Origin: Chromobotia macracanthus
Lineage: Eukaryota > Chordata > Actinopteri > Cypriniformes > Botiidae
DNA length: 64,000 nt
NCBI GenBank assembly: GCA_036877525.1
Contig: JAZGTH010000015.1
Coordinates: forward strand, 4,103,001-4,167,000
Reading direction: 5' to 3'
The notes below the pieces were generated by a model. The model saw nothing but the letters and a program-made list of their open reading frames with translations. It did not search any database and had not been told where the DNA came from. Made by a program: the position numbers and the translations under genes. Numbering within the stretch: the stretch's first letter is position 1; every line of letters begins with the position of its first letter. Shown here one piece after another: positions 25,060 through 37,494 of this stretch.

Positions 25060-25600
25060 TATTTGAAATTAGCGAGCGCTGATTACAATGGCAGAGGGCC
25101 ACCATTGACCGGCCCGCGCCTCCCAGATCAGTCAAGCATCTAACACTTTATTGTCAGTTCGCATTTGGAAGCCGATATTTGAATTCTCATCAAACTGAAT
25201 TGAATCGTTAGCTGTCATGGAATGCTAATGATGCTGTTTTCCATTATGGGGCTTTAATAAAGGCCAGCCTCAGGCCTGCTACCTCTATCTCCATCTGAGG
25301 TCTTCGCCCACGCGACGGGAATCAGTTTCCGAGAGGCGCCCAGGTTATTTCCTCTAAAATTAAACCGTGAACAGACTCGTCCTTTCCCGGCGCATTGTTT
25401 AATGCATACTGAACTCGGACTCTGGGAGTCCTGTCATTATATTTGCAACAATGATGATGCAAATGAAATTGCATAGATAAGAAGCCATTTTTCTCGCTGG
25501 GTTCCTCCGTCGGTGAGAGGGCACTGAATAATTTCCCAGTCTAATATGCATTTGTGGAGGGGGATTATAGCCATGACAGCTCATTGTGATTAATCACGGC
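25060..25600. other. unique GC-richer island, candidate conserved non-coding element
   Basis: No repeat signatures and no usable frame on either strand. Contains homeodomain/POU-like motifs such as GATGCAAATGAAATTGCAT, AATATGCATTTGTGG and TGATTAATCACG. Enhancer status is inference from composition only. Confidence 0.3.
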
Positions 25601-25711
25601 AGGATGCATACAGGATACGAACCTTGGCAGGTTTGTGATCTATATATGAAGAAGGATATATAAAATGGGAATAAAAATGTTTTAATATACAAGGTATCAA
25701 AAATATTTTTA

Positions 25712-25928
25712 AGTTGTTAGTGGGGTGCTGTTAGTGTAATGTTTTAAAAACATTACAGAATTCAACAATGTTTGAATAATGTTCTTATAACGAAGCAGTA
25801 TCATTAATATGATATAATATCCAAAAAACGAATGTTTTAAATGTTCCTTGAACATTTTTTACGTTTTTGTTACTTAATGCAAACATTAGAGAAATGTTTT
25901 TACAACCTAAAACTGTTAGCTGGGAGGT
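25712..25928 (+). mobile_element. CAGCTAAC-element, copy 3 (5' truncated)
   Basis: Starts within the family interior (GTTAGTGTAATGTTTTAAAA) and ends TTACAACCTAAAACTGTTAG and CTGGGA. It abuts the raftlin exon at 25974 by about 45 bp. Confidence 0.8.
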
Positions 25929-25973
25929 TATGTTTTTCTGCTCCAGGACAGAAGCTGAATGGATGATGCTTAC

Positions 25974-26082
25974 TTTTTTCACGTAGCCCTGGATGTGTTC
26001 TGCAGTGGGAATCTGCTCAGCAGACGTGCATTCCTCAAGTTTCAGATGGTATGGCTCAAAATCTGCTGGATTCGTCTCCCAG
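25974..26082 (-). CDS. rftn1: raftlin exon, residues 108-144
   Basis: This 109-nt exon follows acceptor CTTCTCAG and ends at AAAAAA/GTAAGC in phase 0. It encodes a Ser completed across the intron, then 36 residues including YHLKLEECTSAEQ, ending in YVKK. This matches the raftlin segment (L.LEEC...I..FIKK) just before the FVGFI motif. No open reading frame of any length marks it. It was found by looking for the missing segment between the two neighbouring exons, and phase agreement on both sides supports it. Confidence 0.88.
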
Positions 26083-27209
26083 CTGAGAAGACAAGAGATG
26101 TGTTTTAATGTAGCTCATCTGACTCTTAAACAGGTGCAGAGCAGCAATAAATCACCAGTAAACACCAAAGAGTTTTAGCAACCTGATTATATGTTAAGGA
26201 AAAAGTGTTAGACAGAAAACATCTGTTCATGAAACTTATTAATGGAAACATTTTGCCTCGGCGGTGACTAGAAATGAACATTAAGAAAACACATAGTCAG
26301 TATGTGAGTAGCTTTAATATTTGTGCTACTCTTGTGGTGATTTCCTTGGGCATTGTTAAAGTTTATTTTATACTTATTATTATTATTATACTTATTCCTC
26401 AGTTTCAGCTTAATATTAGGAGGAAATACATCTTTTTTTTACCAGGGAAAAGTATTTTTTAGTCTTTCTTTTAGGACTGTAGAGGGACTGGGATGTGACC
26501 AAGACTTGATCCAGGGTCCCTGTGAGCCGACAGCTTCTGCGAATGTCGGGCTGCTCAGAAATGCAGAAGCAGTGCTAAGATAAGTAAGCCATTTCTGTCT
26601 TAATGTGAGCATCCTGACCAGCCTGGAGACAACATTGGCTTGGGGACAGAACTTCTGTTAACTAAATATAACCAGCCAATGACAGAGGAAGTATAAAAGA
26701 AAAGCACATAATTTTAGCAGTTTCATTTCATGATTCTGGTGGCACAGAAATGACACGCTTCACTTTTAAATGTGTACACTCCTGGATTGCCGGTAATCAA
26801 AAAGCAGATCTTTTGAGTACAAAGTTAAAATGTATAATAACATGTATATAATGTCATGTTCTAGCACATATGAAATTATGGTTTGTCGTAGCCTATATGT
26901 CATAAACTATCACAATGTCAGTTTTTAAAATAATAATCAGAATAAACAATTCCTCTGTCAAGAAATATAATTCATAACCGTTTAAGCATTTTCACAGTTA
27001 TCAAGCAAAGTAGCAAAGATGCAGTAACAGTACAGAATGTGCAGTTACAGCGTTTATCTGTGTTTTATAACGGCATTGAGCGCGGCTCATCCAATCAGAA
27101 TTCAGAACTATCAGTTTCATAAGCAGGAATAATCAGCGCTCAAAAGCTGCAGAGGAAACCCACAAGCAGCCCTGTGAGGAGGTCTGTGCTTTCTCCTCAT
27201 CTGATTCCA

Positions 27210-27232
27210 GTGTGTGTGTGTGTGTGTGTGTG
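27210..27232. repeat. (GT)n microsatellite
   Basis: About 11 TG units; a matching (CA)n run lies 86 bp further on, so the two could pair as a hairpin. Confidence 0.9.
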
Positions 27233-27317
27233 ACATTTGGGACAGAGATTAAACCCACCAACCCAAAGCTTGATCCAGCCACAGTCAGTGTGCAGCAGGG
27301 CTCTGACTCACCTCTGT

Positions 27318-27335
27318 CACACACACACACACACA
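27318..27335. repeat. (CA)n microsatellite
   Basis: About 9 CA units, complementary to 27210-27232. Confidence 0.9.
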
Positions 27336-28429
27336 TGATTTCACACATCCCGCCAACACACAGCCATCTGCTGCTCAAGCGCATTTTCCTCACAGCGTTC
27401 ATGCGACATGACTGTGTTCTGGGTTTAAGATGAAGATAAACAAATCTGATGAGCAACATATGCATGCAACAAATGAAAGATATTGTACGATATCCCCTGA
27501 TCTGTGTATAATATCAGTTTTGCCTCATTAGCTAGCAGATCAAGCAGCTTTATTTCTCAGAGGTTGCTCATTAATTGCTCATGAGACATTTACACCAGAG
27601 TTTTTGGTGTGGATTCAAATCCATTTGATGGCAGAGTTTGGTTTCAACCAAAGCTGGTGTGAAAGTGGTTCTTTAAACTCAGGTTCACGCCAGTGATCTG
27701 CAGCCGAGTTCTGCTTAGTTACAGGTTATAATTAGTATGATGTAATCTGTTTTAACTCACAGAAAAAGTATTATTTGCATGATCCTGGCATTAATCAAAA
27801 CTCACAAGGTAGAAAATAATGAATGAGATCTGTTAAATAAATTTATAGATTAAATATAATGTAATGTCACGTGAGTGGGGATGGGAATCGTACAGAATGT
27901 AATGATTCTGGTTATAATTCCATACAATTCTTTTGTGTCTGTGGAAATTCTTTGGGTTAACTTCTGATGTGTTCAGAGTAAAATGAAGAAATAGGGGGGC
28001 GTGGCTTGTTTTTTCTACTAGAAATTTATTGGATCTAGAAAAGCAGGCGTTTCTGACATCATCAGAAAAAATCTGCCATTCCAGAGCGGAAATGCATTTT
28101 AGATTCTGATTAAAGGTTACGAGGGCACATGAGTTTAATATAAGAATGACATGCACTGATAAATCATTTATAATAAACACTGCAATATTTAAAAATTAAG
28201 AATAGTTTCTTAGATACTGTCTCTTCTTCCGCCTCAGGTGTGCTCGCATCACTAGTACTGTCAGCTTAGCATCACACACAATATTTCCGGGTCTGGAGGT
28301 CATATCCAGCTGTGTGGCTGTATGCCCTATCTGGGGTGGTATTGCCATGACAACAACCTTCGTTTGGATCCATCAAACCTTGTGTTCCCCATCTTTAATC
28401 ACTGAATTAATAATGTATCACATCTCTCT

Positions 28430-28760
28430 TGATGTCAGCTTATTTACCAAGCCATGAATAATGTTATTGAAGCGTGTCGGTCCTAATGGCTTTTGGTCCG
28501 TACCGGTACCCCTGCAAGGTGCTTTGCAATTACCAAAAATGACGCATAAATCAGCCGCCCTCATTGCTGAAGTGGAACTGTAACTAAAATTGAACACGGG
28601 GGCTTGACAGTTGACATTTGGAATTATAAACGGAGTCAGCTATTCTGTGAGCTTCACACATTTTGCTGTAAGGCTACGAGTAATTCCTGGCAAATCGCTT
28701 TAGAACCAGCTCTGCCTGCCGGTGCTAATCTGTACGGGTGAGGAACTCAGTCACAGTTGT
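28430..28760. other. unique stretch, candidate conserved non-coding element
   Basis: No repeat landmarks, balanced composition, no usable frame. Contains CATGAATAATGTTATTGAAG and ACGCATAAATCAGCCGCC. Function unknown; listed because it contrasts with the repeat-rich surroundings. Confidence 0.25.
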
Positions 28761-28827
28761 GCTGTTTACATTCGCACTGACCAGAGGTCAGGAAGAGCTC
28801 CTGTATTAGCGTGTAGTTAGGGTGGGT

Positions 28828-29136
28828 TCCCAGCTGACAGGGTACGTTCTCACAGAGTTATCAAACACGTTCTAGCAGTAACGGTAGGAGAGAACCTTTC
28901 TAACATCATACATCATATCAATAAAAAATGTTATTCTTAAGTAGAACATTTTTTAGGTAGAATTAAAAAATGTTTGAATAGCATTCTTACAACTAAGCAA
29001 TAATGTAAATACAGTGTCTAAAAAAACTGACGCTTTAAATGTTCCTAAAACTTTTTAAATAATGTTTTGAACGTTTTTGTTACTTAATGAAAACCTTATG
29101 AAAACATTCATACAACCTAAAATGGTTGGGTTTTAG
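28828..29136 (+). mobile_element. CAGCTAAC-element, copy 4
   Basis: CCCAGCTGACAGGGTACGTT at the left (internal deletion just after), TTGTTACTTAATGAAAACCT and CATACAACCTAAAATGGTTG at the right. Confidence 0.8.
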
Positions 29137-29847
29137 AAGGTGGGGACTGCAGCAATTGTCATTTCTGTGCTCCAGCACCGCCCCACACGCAGTGGCTTTA
29201 CACTGAGGCTAATCCTGAGTTGCTGGAACTCAACCCAGTGACTTTTCATGAATTTTAAACGCTGCTCCATCCTCAGCCACCAACGATTTTTGAGTTCTCC
29301 TCTTCATCTCCCCAGCTTGACAAAAACACCACCTTACCAGCATAAGGTCTGCGAGATGGCTCAGTTATACCAGCTTAAAGCTGAAGCGTGAGCATTGCCA
29401 AATGAAATTGCAAAAATAAATATTAATTCATTTGATAGATGTTTCCAAAACAGTCCCCTTGTCTGCCATTGGCCAGACAAATAGATTGTCCTGCGCAAAA
29501 CCTCACATCATGTGTTGAGCTGGTGTTGCAGGAATGTTTAAATAAACAATATTTTGATAGCACCATAGAACAAGATCACAGAACAAGAGTCACAGATGGG
29601 ATGAGAATCTTAAGAAATTTACTTTAGATTCATGATGTAGTTTACTTAATAACTCTGGTTGTTTAATGGTTCTATGAATGGTTCTTTTAATAAGTTTGAG
29701 TTAAAAAAATTTATAATCACATGCATTGCCATCATTGTCAAATTATAATTACTACAGCTCTGCGTTCTGTGGGTGAAATAGCTTATATATCATCTTAGCC
29801 GGAACAAAAATAGTTGTGTGATTTTTGTTCATACTAAAGAATTTTTT

Positions 29848-30146
29848 TAAAGGCACGGTAGATAATTTTGGAGAGGCTAGTTTTGAAAGCATTAGATCTC
29901 ACCCTCCTTTCAGAGTGTGCTCCAAAGCCACACTTTCTCCAATGAATGTGTACACGTTGGTGATGACAGAAGATTGTCTGCACCAGCAGGATGCACAGAG
30001 GTATACAAATAGATAGTTTAACAGGCAAGTAGGACGCACAGACCGAATGCAATGATTTGGACGAATGTTTTATAGTTGTAAAGAGACTTTCAATAAGCAT
30101 AACAAAAAATGTTTCTAGACAAAATCTCTCCCCTGCCCTTAAGAAC
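29848..30146 (+). repeat. 320-bp dispersed repeat, copy B
   Basis: Begins TTTAAAGGCACGGTAGATAA and ends CTCCCCTGCCCTTAAG. Shared blocks with 24422-24748 in the same order. Confidence 0.75.
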
Positions 30147-30414
30147 TTAAATGAAACGTGACTAAGAACTCCTCTGAGAAGTATCAAGATTAAACTCTGA
30201 GCAATAGCCTAGACTGGGGAAATCTTCCTCCATTTCGAATGAGCCTGACCTACATGGTCCATCCACTAAAAAATTAGGCCATCCTCATGTAGAGGAGGTC
30301 CAGCTTGGACATTAAAAGTTGAAGATTTCCCAGCTGGTTCTTCATCTCTGCTTGTGTTCCCTTTTCTCCTCTCTCTGTTTCTCTTCCTGTCTTTTGATTC
30401 TCTTGTCTTCTTAC

Positions 30415-30766
30415 CTGGATGTTTTGGGGTCTGTTTGTTTTCAGACTGGGAAGAATGGCTACATGAAGGACTTCTTTCATCTCCACTTTTCTTCTCTTCT
30501 CTGATTCGTGGGATTGGCAGGGGAGCGGTAGAGCTGTGCCCTGTTTGATATCTCTCCCCCTCTTTATTTTTTGCAGGTTTACCCCTCAGGGCTGCTGCTG
30601 ATGCAAGCAACTGTCTCCACGGTGACAGACGCCAAAGATAAAGCAAGGCAGCTTTGCTGAAGCCGTGGAAGGTTGGCAGCAGCTTCGATGCTGTGATTCT
30701 CCCAACACATACATGTGACAGAATCCCACTCTGATCTTCCTTCATGTTCTTGGCCTTCCATCTCTC
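30415..30766 (-). other. exon-like island in raftlin intron with a 159-codon open frame
   Basis: On the raftlin strand the segment starts after acceptor GTCTTCTTCAG and ends at a consensus donor CATCCAG/GTAAGAAG. The frame from the first base is open throughout and continues past the donor to a stop at 30266 (159 codons from the Met at 30745). The predicted protein is basic and low in complexity in its second half (KKTRESKDRKRNRERRKG). No family recognised. It does not match raftlin, and its phase does not fit the surrounding exons. Could be an exon of a non-coding or nested transcript, an old pseudogene, or chance. Confidence 0.3.
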
Positions 30767-30828
30767 CTGAAGAAGACTACGAACAACACATTTATTCCTA
30801 AATCATGCCTACTCCTTGCATGACTTAT

Positions 30829-30870
30829 TAAAGGAATAGTGCATCACAAAATGAAAATTCTTTGAATATT
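30829..30870 (+). repeat. fragment of palindromic DNA element
   Basis: TTAAAGGAATAGTGCATCAC and AAAATGAAAATTCTTTGAAT are the left end of the 24-324 family; the rest is missing. Confidence 0.6.
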
Positions 30871-31775
30871 TATTCAGCATCATTTTATATTTAAATAATT
30901 TAGTAATTAAATAATTAAATGCTAAGTTAATATGCAGAAACAACTATACTGTAAGTAACAGATTACCCTTAGATTTGCAAAGCCTAGATTTGCAAAGGGA
31001 ATTTTGGAAGTATTCCAAGTTATATGGAAATTTATGGGAATTAATTGGAAAATGTGGGTAATTCTTATGCTGTATCATATACAAACAGAAATAAAAACAT
31101 AATAGCTTCCTCAACACATGACATATTTTCAGCTGTGTGCCATGTTTTCCTTATATTCCTGTTAAGTGTCCGGAATGCAGCACTTGTCTTTGTGAACAGG
31201 TTATGCAGCAACACTGTTACATTACAGAAGGGTGTATGAGGGCATTAACATGGCAGAGTTTCTTTACAACCTCCTTCCTTTCTCCAGGGAGAGTCGATCT
31301 CATCTAAGAGGTCAACAGAGCCAGACACATGCCTGCAGTTTGACACTTCACACACAGATACAGGCACATTTTGTGAGTGGCAGCTGCCCTTGGTGTGTGT
31401 GTGTGTGGGCGAATGATAGCTCTGTGTCCGCTGGCCCTCTCCTGCTCTGTGCCCTTTACACCGCCCCAGCAGCCAGGCTGGTCTGGCCGCTCTGTGACCG
31501 TGATCCAGCAGAGCTCCAGGCGGGAAATGGATGTGACTTTGAGTCACTTCCACTGTTTTGCTAAAGGATTATCGAGCTGCTCTTCAGCCTTCACTCGCTC
31601 TTTGTGTGAGAGTATGAAAAGCGTTTGTCTTGCACAGCCAGACTGCAGACTCTCACCATAATAGCTGGTCTACTTTACAACTTATTCTGGTCAAGAGCCG
31701 GCCGTTAAAAGAGAGAAGATCTGACCATCATGAAAGCCGCCCATCAGGTTGTTTCATTTACATGTACTGTAAATA

Positions 31776-31856
31776 CCAACAATTTTAGGTTGTAAAGAAT
31801 GTCTTCCTAATGTTTCCATCAAGTAAAAAAAAATCAATGTTACAGTGTTATCACTC
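31776..31856 (-). mobile_element. CAGCTAAC-element fragment, copy 5
   Basis: ACCAACAATTTTAGGTTGTA and TTCCTAATGTTTCCATCAAG are the right-end sequence of the family in reverse orientation; the remainder is lost. Confidence 0.7.
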
Positions 31857-32024
31857 TTATCCATGTTCAAATCTCTGTAATGCACAGTCGCTTGTACACT
31901 AATTTATAAGACGTCTTCAGAGGGAAAAACAAAGTGTAGGCTGTGACCCCTCTAATATACGTCAACACCACCTGTGGAGTTCAACGCAGTTGTCATGTTT
32001 TCCATGCAGGTGTTGTGACCCCAC

Positions 32025-32202
32025 CTGTCAGAGACTTTGATGAGCACTGCCCGGTAGAGCTGGCACTGGATGCTGGCGGGCTCCGGACTACACAAGTGGA
32101 CGAAGGGATGTACAGCTGCCAGAATAAAGCCCTGCTGGTAGAGATCCTGCAGCTGAGATGGCAGTTCTCTCACTGAAGACAGACACAGCATGGACCTTCC
32201 AT
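32025..32202 (-). CDS. rftn1: raftlin exon, residues 49-108
   Basis: The acceptor is TTTGGCAG and the exon begins in phase 1, completing an Asp codon. Motifs include SVRELPSQLQDLYQQGF and LAAVHPFVHL, then LYRAVLIKVSD. These match the conserved raftlin block that in human RFTN1 reads LRDLPAQLLELYQQGF and ALHPFVQP. It ends in phase 2 at a donor CAG/GTGGGG. Length is 178 nt, consistent with both flanking phases. It sits about 15.8 kb downstream of the first coding exon, across the largest intron in the window. Confidence 0.93.
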
Positions 32203-33572
32203 CTGCCAAAGGACAAGAGATGCAGAGAGACACAGAAAGTGAGAAAAGCAGACACTGGAAGACAGCACTCGGTCAAGTGAGTGGAGCCCCTGGAGAGACA
32301 TGCCAACCGGTTATGAAACATTAGGGCAGAGCAATTGAGCTGAAATAATTATATCTTGATATTTGTCAGTCAGTGTATCTGTATTTGTGTATTTGTTCTG
32401 CAATGGCTTTAAAAAGTGATTTAAAATGGCTTAAAATAGTTTGAGCTGATTCATAGACATGAACTGTTTGTCGGCACCATATGACATTTGACCCAAATGA
32501 AAATGATTCTGTGAGGGGAACACATGCAGTCTGTTCAAGAGCTTCTACAGTCTTAATATACTGTGTCATCTAATTTTCACAACACATTTTTCTGAATTTT
32601 CTGTCAGTTTAAAAAAGACATCTTGTAAAGGCATCTTGCCACCCATCTTGTCGCCCGTTGTCATTCACACCTTCCTTTTAAATTTGTGTAAATTAAACAT
32701 AGCATTTACCCTATAAAACCTTTGTTCTACGTGCTGTACAGCCGTTTGTTATTTGTCTGATGTCGCTGTCCAGAAGGATTTTCTAGTTTGTTTGTGATAC
32801 GATAAGGGAAAAAACAGGGTTTGTTTTAACAATTGTTGCCTCACTAACCTTGTCTATGATTTAATGGGCCGGGTGAAAAATCCAATTAAACGTGATTGTT
32901 TAGCTCGACGTGAGATGAGAGGTTTTACATGAGAGCTTTGATATCTCTCTGACAGCCCAGTCTCACGCCCAGCTTTGGCTGTAATGAGATAGACTCAGTG
33001 TAGTGACCGGATCTGTGGAAGTGGGAGGAACATTTTCCCATTTTAATCTCAAATCCTGCCTGGGTGTCGACAGGAGAAAGAGAGAGAAAGAGTGAGAGAG
33101 ATGCAACACAACAGACAGAAAGTGTCAGGAGCTTTTCAAAATCACCCAGCTGTGCAACAATAGAGAAGACCCGTCTCACAGAAGCATGACGGCCATATGC
33201 TAATGAGTGGGTGGAGAGAGAGAGAGTGAGCGAGCGGGAGAGAGAGATTTGAATGGGAATTCACTCAAAATGAATAGACTGCAACAGGTTATGTTTTGAA
33301 AAGGCTAATCCCATTTGTTTTCTTAATAGAGAAATAGATTTGCAGCAATAATGTTACAATAAATAACACTTCCATGCAGACCTTCTCTGAGCTCAGGGGT
33401 TGATATACTGTATACCTGTAATAATCAATCACTTGCCCCAGAGAGAGTGAGGGAGAGGGAGAGAGAGAGTGAGTGTGTGTGTTTTAAAGTTTGCCTTTGT
33501 GTTGTTACCCATAACACTGTTATTCTCTATTGTGTATATATGGATTGTGTATGCACTCAGATATTTAGCTTA

Positions 33573-33700
33573 TATATTATATTATATTATATTATATTAT
33601 ATTATATTATATTATATTATATTATATTATATTATATTATATTATATTATATTATATTATATTATATTATATTATATTATATTATATTATATTATATTAT
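33573..33700. repeat. (ATTAT)n pentanucleotide array
   Basis: About 25 nearly perfect copies of a 5-bp AT-only unit over 128 bp. The Tyr-Ile-Leu open frames across it are artefacts. Confidence 0.97.
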
Positions 33701-34933
33701 CACCAATCTTTATAGTGATTACAGCCCTGGATTGGACTGCTGAGAGTTTGATAAAACATATCCAATTTTATTTCCAAGATCATAACCGGATGCCACTCTG
33801 ACCATTTTGAAGCACGCTGCTGAGGTTTCTTTACCATTTCGAAGCAACTTTTCAGAAAACGCTAAACTAAAGACGTTTCCTTGTAGGGACATACTGAATA
33901 TTCGAAACTAAACTTAAAAGTGCCATATTAGATAGCACACTCTGTTTCATCTTTGCGTTGCAACATGCCATATGTTACATGTTGTTGTTAGGTTAAAAGT
34001 ACAAATTACAAAAGAAGTTTGTAAGCGCTAATTGTGGCTTGTTCTTTTCTTAGGCGTAATTCTACAGCCTCATTGTAAGGGGTCCTTCAGGCAGATTCAC
34101 GGCTGGCCAAAAATAAGCCTGGATTTATCAGCAAACCGTAAGATAAAACAAATGATGAGAAAAGAGTACACAGATAAAAACGCCTGCTAGTTTGTATGTG
34201 CACGGCTGGATCTGTTTAACTATAATTAATCCTGGTATGTTTGATTTGATTTTTGCTTTTTCTGTGTAAACAGAGACTCATTCCAAAGGCAAAGGCATGC
34301 TGGGTTTACCCTCCCGGAGCCAATGACATTAGCTCTCCCCGCAGACTCCTCCTGCATTTTCTGTCTCTTGTAGAAATAAATAAGCAAAGGTTATTATCAC
34401 AAGCCATTAAATATTGGGATCTCACTCAAATCAGCCTTAATCACTGCAATAACTCTTTAAACTAAAGTCTTGGTCTTTTTGGCAGTTAATATCTAAAAGT
34501 CTTTCTCAGATTCATGAACCAGAGATGAAGAAGTCTCAAGAAGTCTTGACAAGAAAGAGAACCTGTGCAATTATTTAAAGTGTTACAAAACTTCTCATGC
34601 AGAGGCGCCTAAAAGTTGTTTAAAGATCGTTTTTTCCTGAAAAGTATAACTATCACAGTGCTGTATAAACGCTGTTTTGCACAGCATTGCAACATTAGCT
34701 CTAAACCATCAATGGTGTGAGGCTGGGGCTTTTATTATTGTAATTCTGTTTGGTGGCACAGAAATTACACATTTGACCGTTAATCTACATTTTTTGTTTG
34801 TTGTTTCGTGTTATTACTGGAGGGTTTTCCTCTCCTTCCTCTCCTATAAGAGACATAATCCAGTAGCATTTAAAAACAGATCTAAGAACAGAACAAACCA
34901 TGAATAAAAAACAGAAAAAACCATGTCGGATAT

Positions 34934-36096
34934 CTGTCTGACATTTTGCAGTTATTCTCTTACTGTCTGATATTTTACAGTTACTCTCTTATTGTCTGAT
35001 ATTTTACAGTTACTCTCTTATTGTCTGACATTTTGCAGTTACTCTCTTATTGTCTGACATTTTGCAGTTATTCTCTTACTGTCTGATATTTTACAGTTAC
35101 TCTCTTATTGTCTGATGTTTTACAGTTACTCTCTTCCTGTCTGATATTTTACAGTTATTCTCTTACTGTCTGATGTTTTACAGTTATTCTCTTACTGTCT
35201 GATATTTTACAGTTACTCTCTTACTGTCTGATATTTTACAGTTACTCTCTTATTGTCTGATATTTTACAGTTACTCTCTTATTGTCTGATATTTTACAGT
35301 TACTCTTACTGTCTGATATTTTACAGTTACTTTCTTATTGTCTGATATTTTACAGTTACTCTCTTCCTGTCTGATATTACAGTTACGCTCTTCCTGTCTG
35401 ATATTTTACAGTTACTCTCTTATTGTCTGATATTTTACAGTTACTCTCTTCCTGTCTGATATTTTACAGTTACTCTCTTCCTGTCTGATATTTTACAGTT
35501 ACTTTCTTATTGTCTGATATTTTACAGTTACTCTCTTCCTGTCTGATATTTTACAGTTACTCTTACTGTCTGATATTTTACAGTTACTCTCTTACTGTCT
35601 GATATTTTACAGTTACTCTCTTCCTGTCTGATATTTTACAGTTACTTTCTTGTTGTCTGATATTTTACAGTTACTCTCTTCCTGTCTGATATTTTACAGT
35701 TACTCTTACTGTCTGATATTTTACAGTTACTCTCTTATTGTCTGATATTTTACAGTTACTCTTACTGTCTGATATTTTACAGTTACTTTCTTATTGTCTG
35801 ATATTTTACAGTTACTCTCTTATTGTCTGATATTTTACAGTTACTCTCTTCCTGTCTGATATTTTACAGTTACTCTCTTCCTGTCTGATATTTTACAGTT
35901 ACTCTCTTATTGTCTGATATTTTACAGTTACTCTCTTCCTGTCTGATATTTTACAGTTACTCTCTTACTGTCTGATATTTTACAGTTACTCTCTTACTGT
36001 CTGATATTTTACAGTTACTCTCTTCCTGTCTGATATTTTACAGTTACTTTCTTATTGTCTGATATTTTACAGTTACTCTATACTCTTACTGTATGA
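34934..36096. repeat. 29-bp minisatellite, about 40 copies
   Basis: Unit on the plus strand: TGTCTGATATTTTACAGTTA then CTCTCTTAT, with AT/AC/CC variation before TGTCTG. Several units are 26 bp (CTC lost). A few units carry GACATTTTGCAG or GATGTTTTACAG. The array is about 1.16 kb, AT-rich, strand-asymmetric (pyrimidine-rich plus strand), with variant units interspersed rather than in blocks. Each plus-strand unit contains a pyrimidine tract followed by TTTTACAG. Confidence 0.95.
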
Positions 36097-37494
36097 TTCA
36101 TTTGTTCTCTTTTTATTCTCAGTTTTAGGACAAATATCTCAGACTGATGCAGCTGATGCAGCCCTTAAATAAAACAAACATGGGAACTCCATTATATCTT
36201 AAGAACTGAAGATCAGCTTCTGAGCGATAAAATTTTCCTGTGATACTGTAGCTCTGCTTTCTGGGGACATTTGATTAGTCATTTATTGTCTCAGCACACA
36301 AACTCACAGCTTTGGGTGATATTCACTAATGTCAAGACATTCCAGCTGGGGAACTTATTATATCAATTATTTGTAAATTACACAGTGTGGAGGGGAAAGA
36401 GCCATTTACAGGTTTAACAAAATTAGATTCCCAGAAAAACTTTTTTTCGGTTTGTAGCAGTATGCCTCTGTAAAAGTTTATTTCCTCTGATTAATAATAC
36501 TAACAGTAATAATGGGTAACCCTTGCCCAGAGACATTAAACAAAAACTCATTTCAGCAGCAGTCGGTGGCCAATGCCGCAGAGACTATTAATAAGGAAAG
36601 TAATTATTTTTACATTAACTCTAGCATGTTACTCATGGAAGAGTGAATGATGACTCCAGGAAACACATGCTCGTGTTCTCGATATGTTTTTTGAAAGATC
36701 TCGTTGTCTGTTTCTTCCGAGCCCCCGAAGAATCTCTGACTGTCAGTCATTCGTTTCAGGCAGCCGTGTCTCTACGCTCATCAAATTTAGATAAACACGC
36801 TTCGTTCCGCTGCGTGATCCGTTCTTTCTGCCCTCTGACCTGGTGTTACAGAGCGCTGAAGCGCCTGGGTTCATGAACCACTGCGTTTAAACCAAATGAA
36901 TAAGTACAAAATGAATTAGCTGAGAGATGGAATCCGGCGAGCGAGGAGAATGCCTTGTTCTGCCTCTGGTGAACATAGTTCACCTCGATTGGCATGAAGC
37001 TTGGAGAAGAGAAAACGAAAGGTTGGAAAAAGATCTGAGCTGTCTGACTACGGAAAGGAACTATTAATTTTCTACAGAACATTGGGCGGTTCCGCACGAT
37101 TTTATCTCATTTTATTAGCAACACGGGTGTCTTCAGACCATGTTAATAACTCAGTTTTAATCAGAGGGAAAGTTTAGCTCTGAAACACTTCAGATGTCAA
37201 TGAAAATGAAAAGCGGTGTGTTTGAGGTGATAAACAGCACATCAATTCACTCGTGTGCCAGATTAGGGTCTTTAACATGACACAGCTGTGAAATATGTTT
37301 GTCCGTGTTCTAATAAAGGAGGATTATTTGGAAAGGCTGTGGTGTGTGGAGGTACTGGATGTCTTCAGGCTGGGCTCACTGCTTTATGTCATTAGTAGTC
37401 ATTGCTCACAGTCTGCACACGAGCCCCAGGGTACAGCGGCACGCGTTAATTACTTCACTAATGACCCTTTGTGAGAAAATCAAGCTGTGGAGCT

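Larger units (their letters stand above)
24107..25973 (-). other. raftlin intron (residues 144/145)
   Basis: Contains a SINE, a dispersed repeat, part of a CAGCTAAC-element and a 500-bp unique, GC-richer island at 25060-25600. Confidence 0.7.
26083..32024 (-). other. raftlin intron (residue 108), contains an exon-like island
   Basis: Holds microsatellites, repeats, a unique stretch at 28430-28760 and the exon-like segment 30415-30766. Confidence 0.7.

Noticed and set aside
30579..30780. Raftlin exon between residues 108 and 144
   Set aside because: Initially considered, but none of the three frames matches the raftlin LEEC...KK block, and the true exon was found at 25974-26082 with correct phases.
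33447..33801. Tyr-Ile-Leu repeat open frames
   Set aside because: Translation of the (ATTAT)n array; no start context or splice support.
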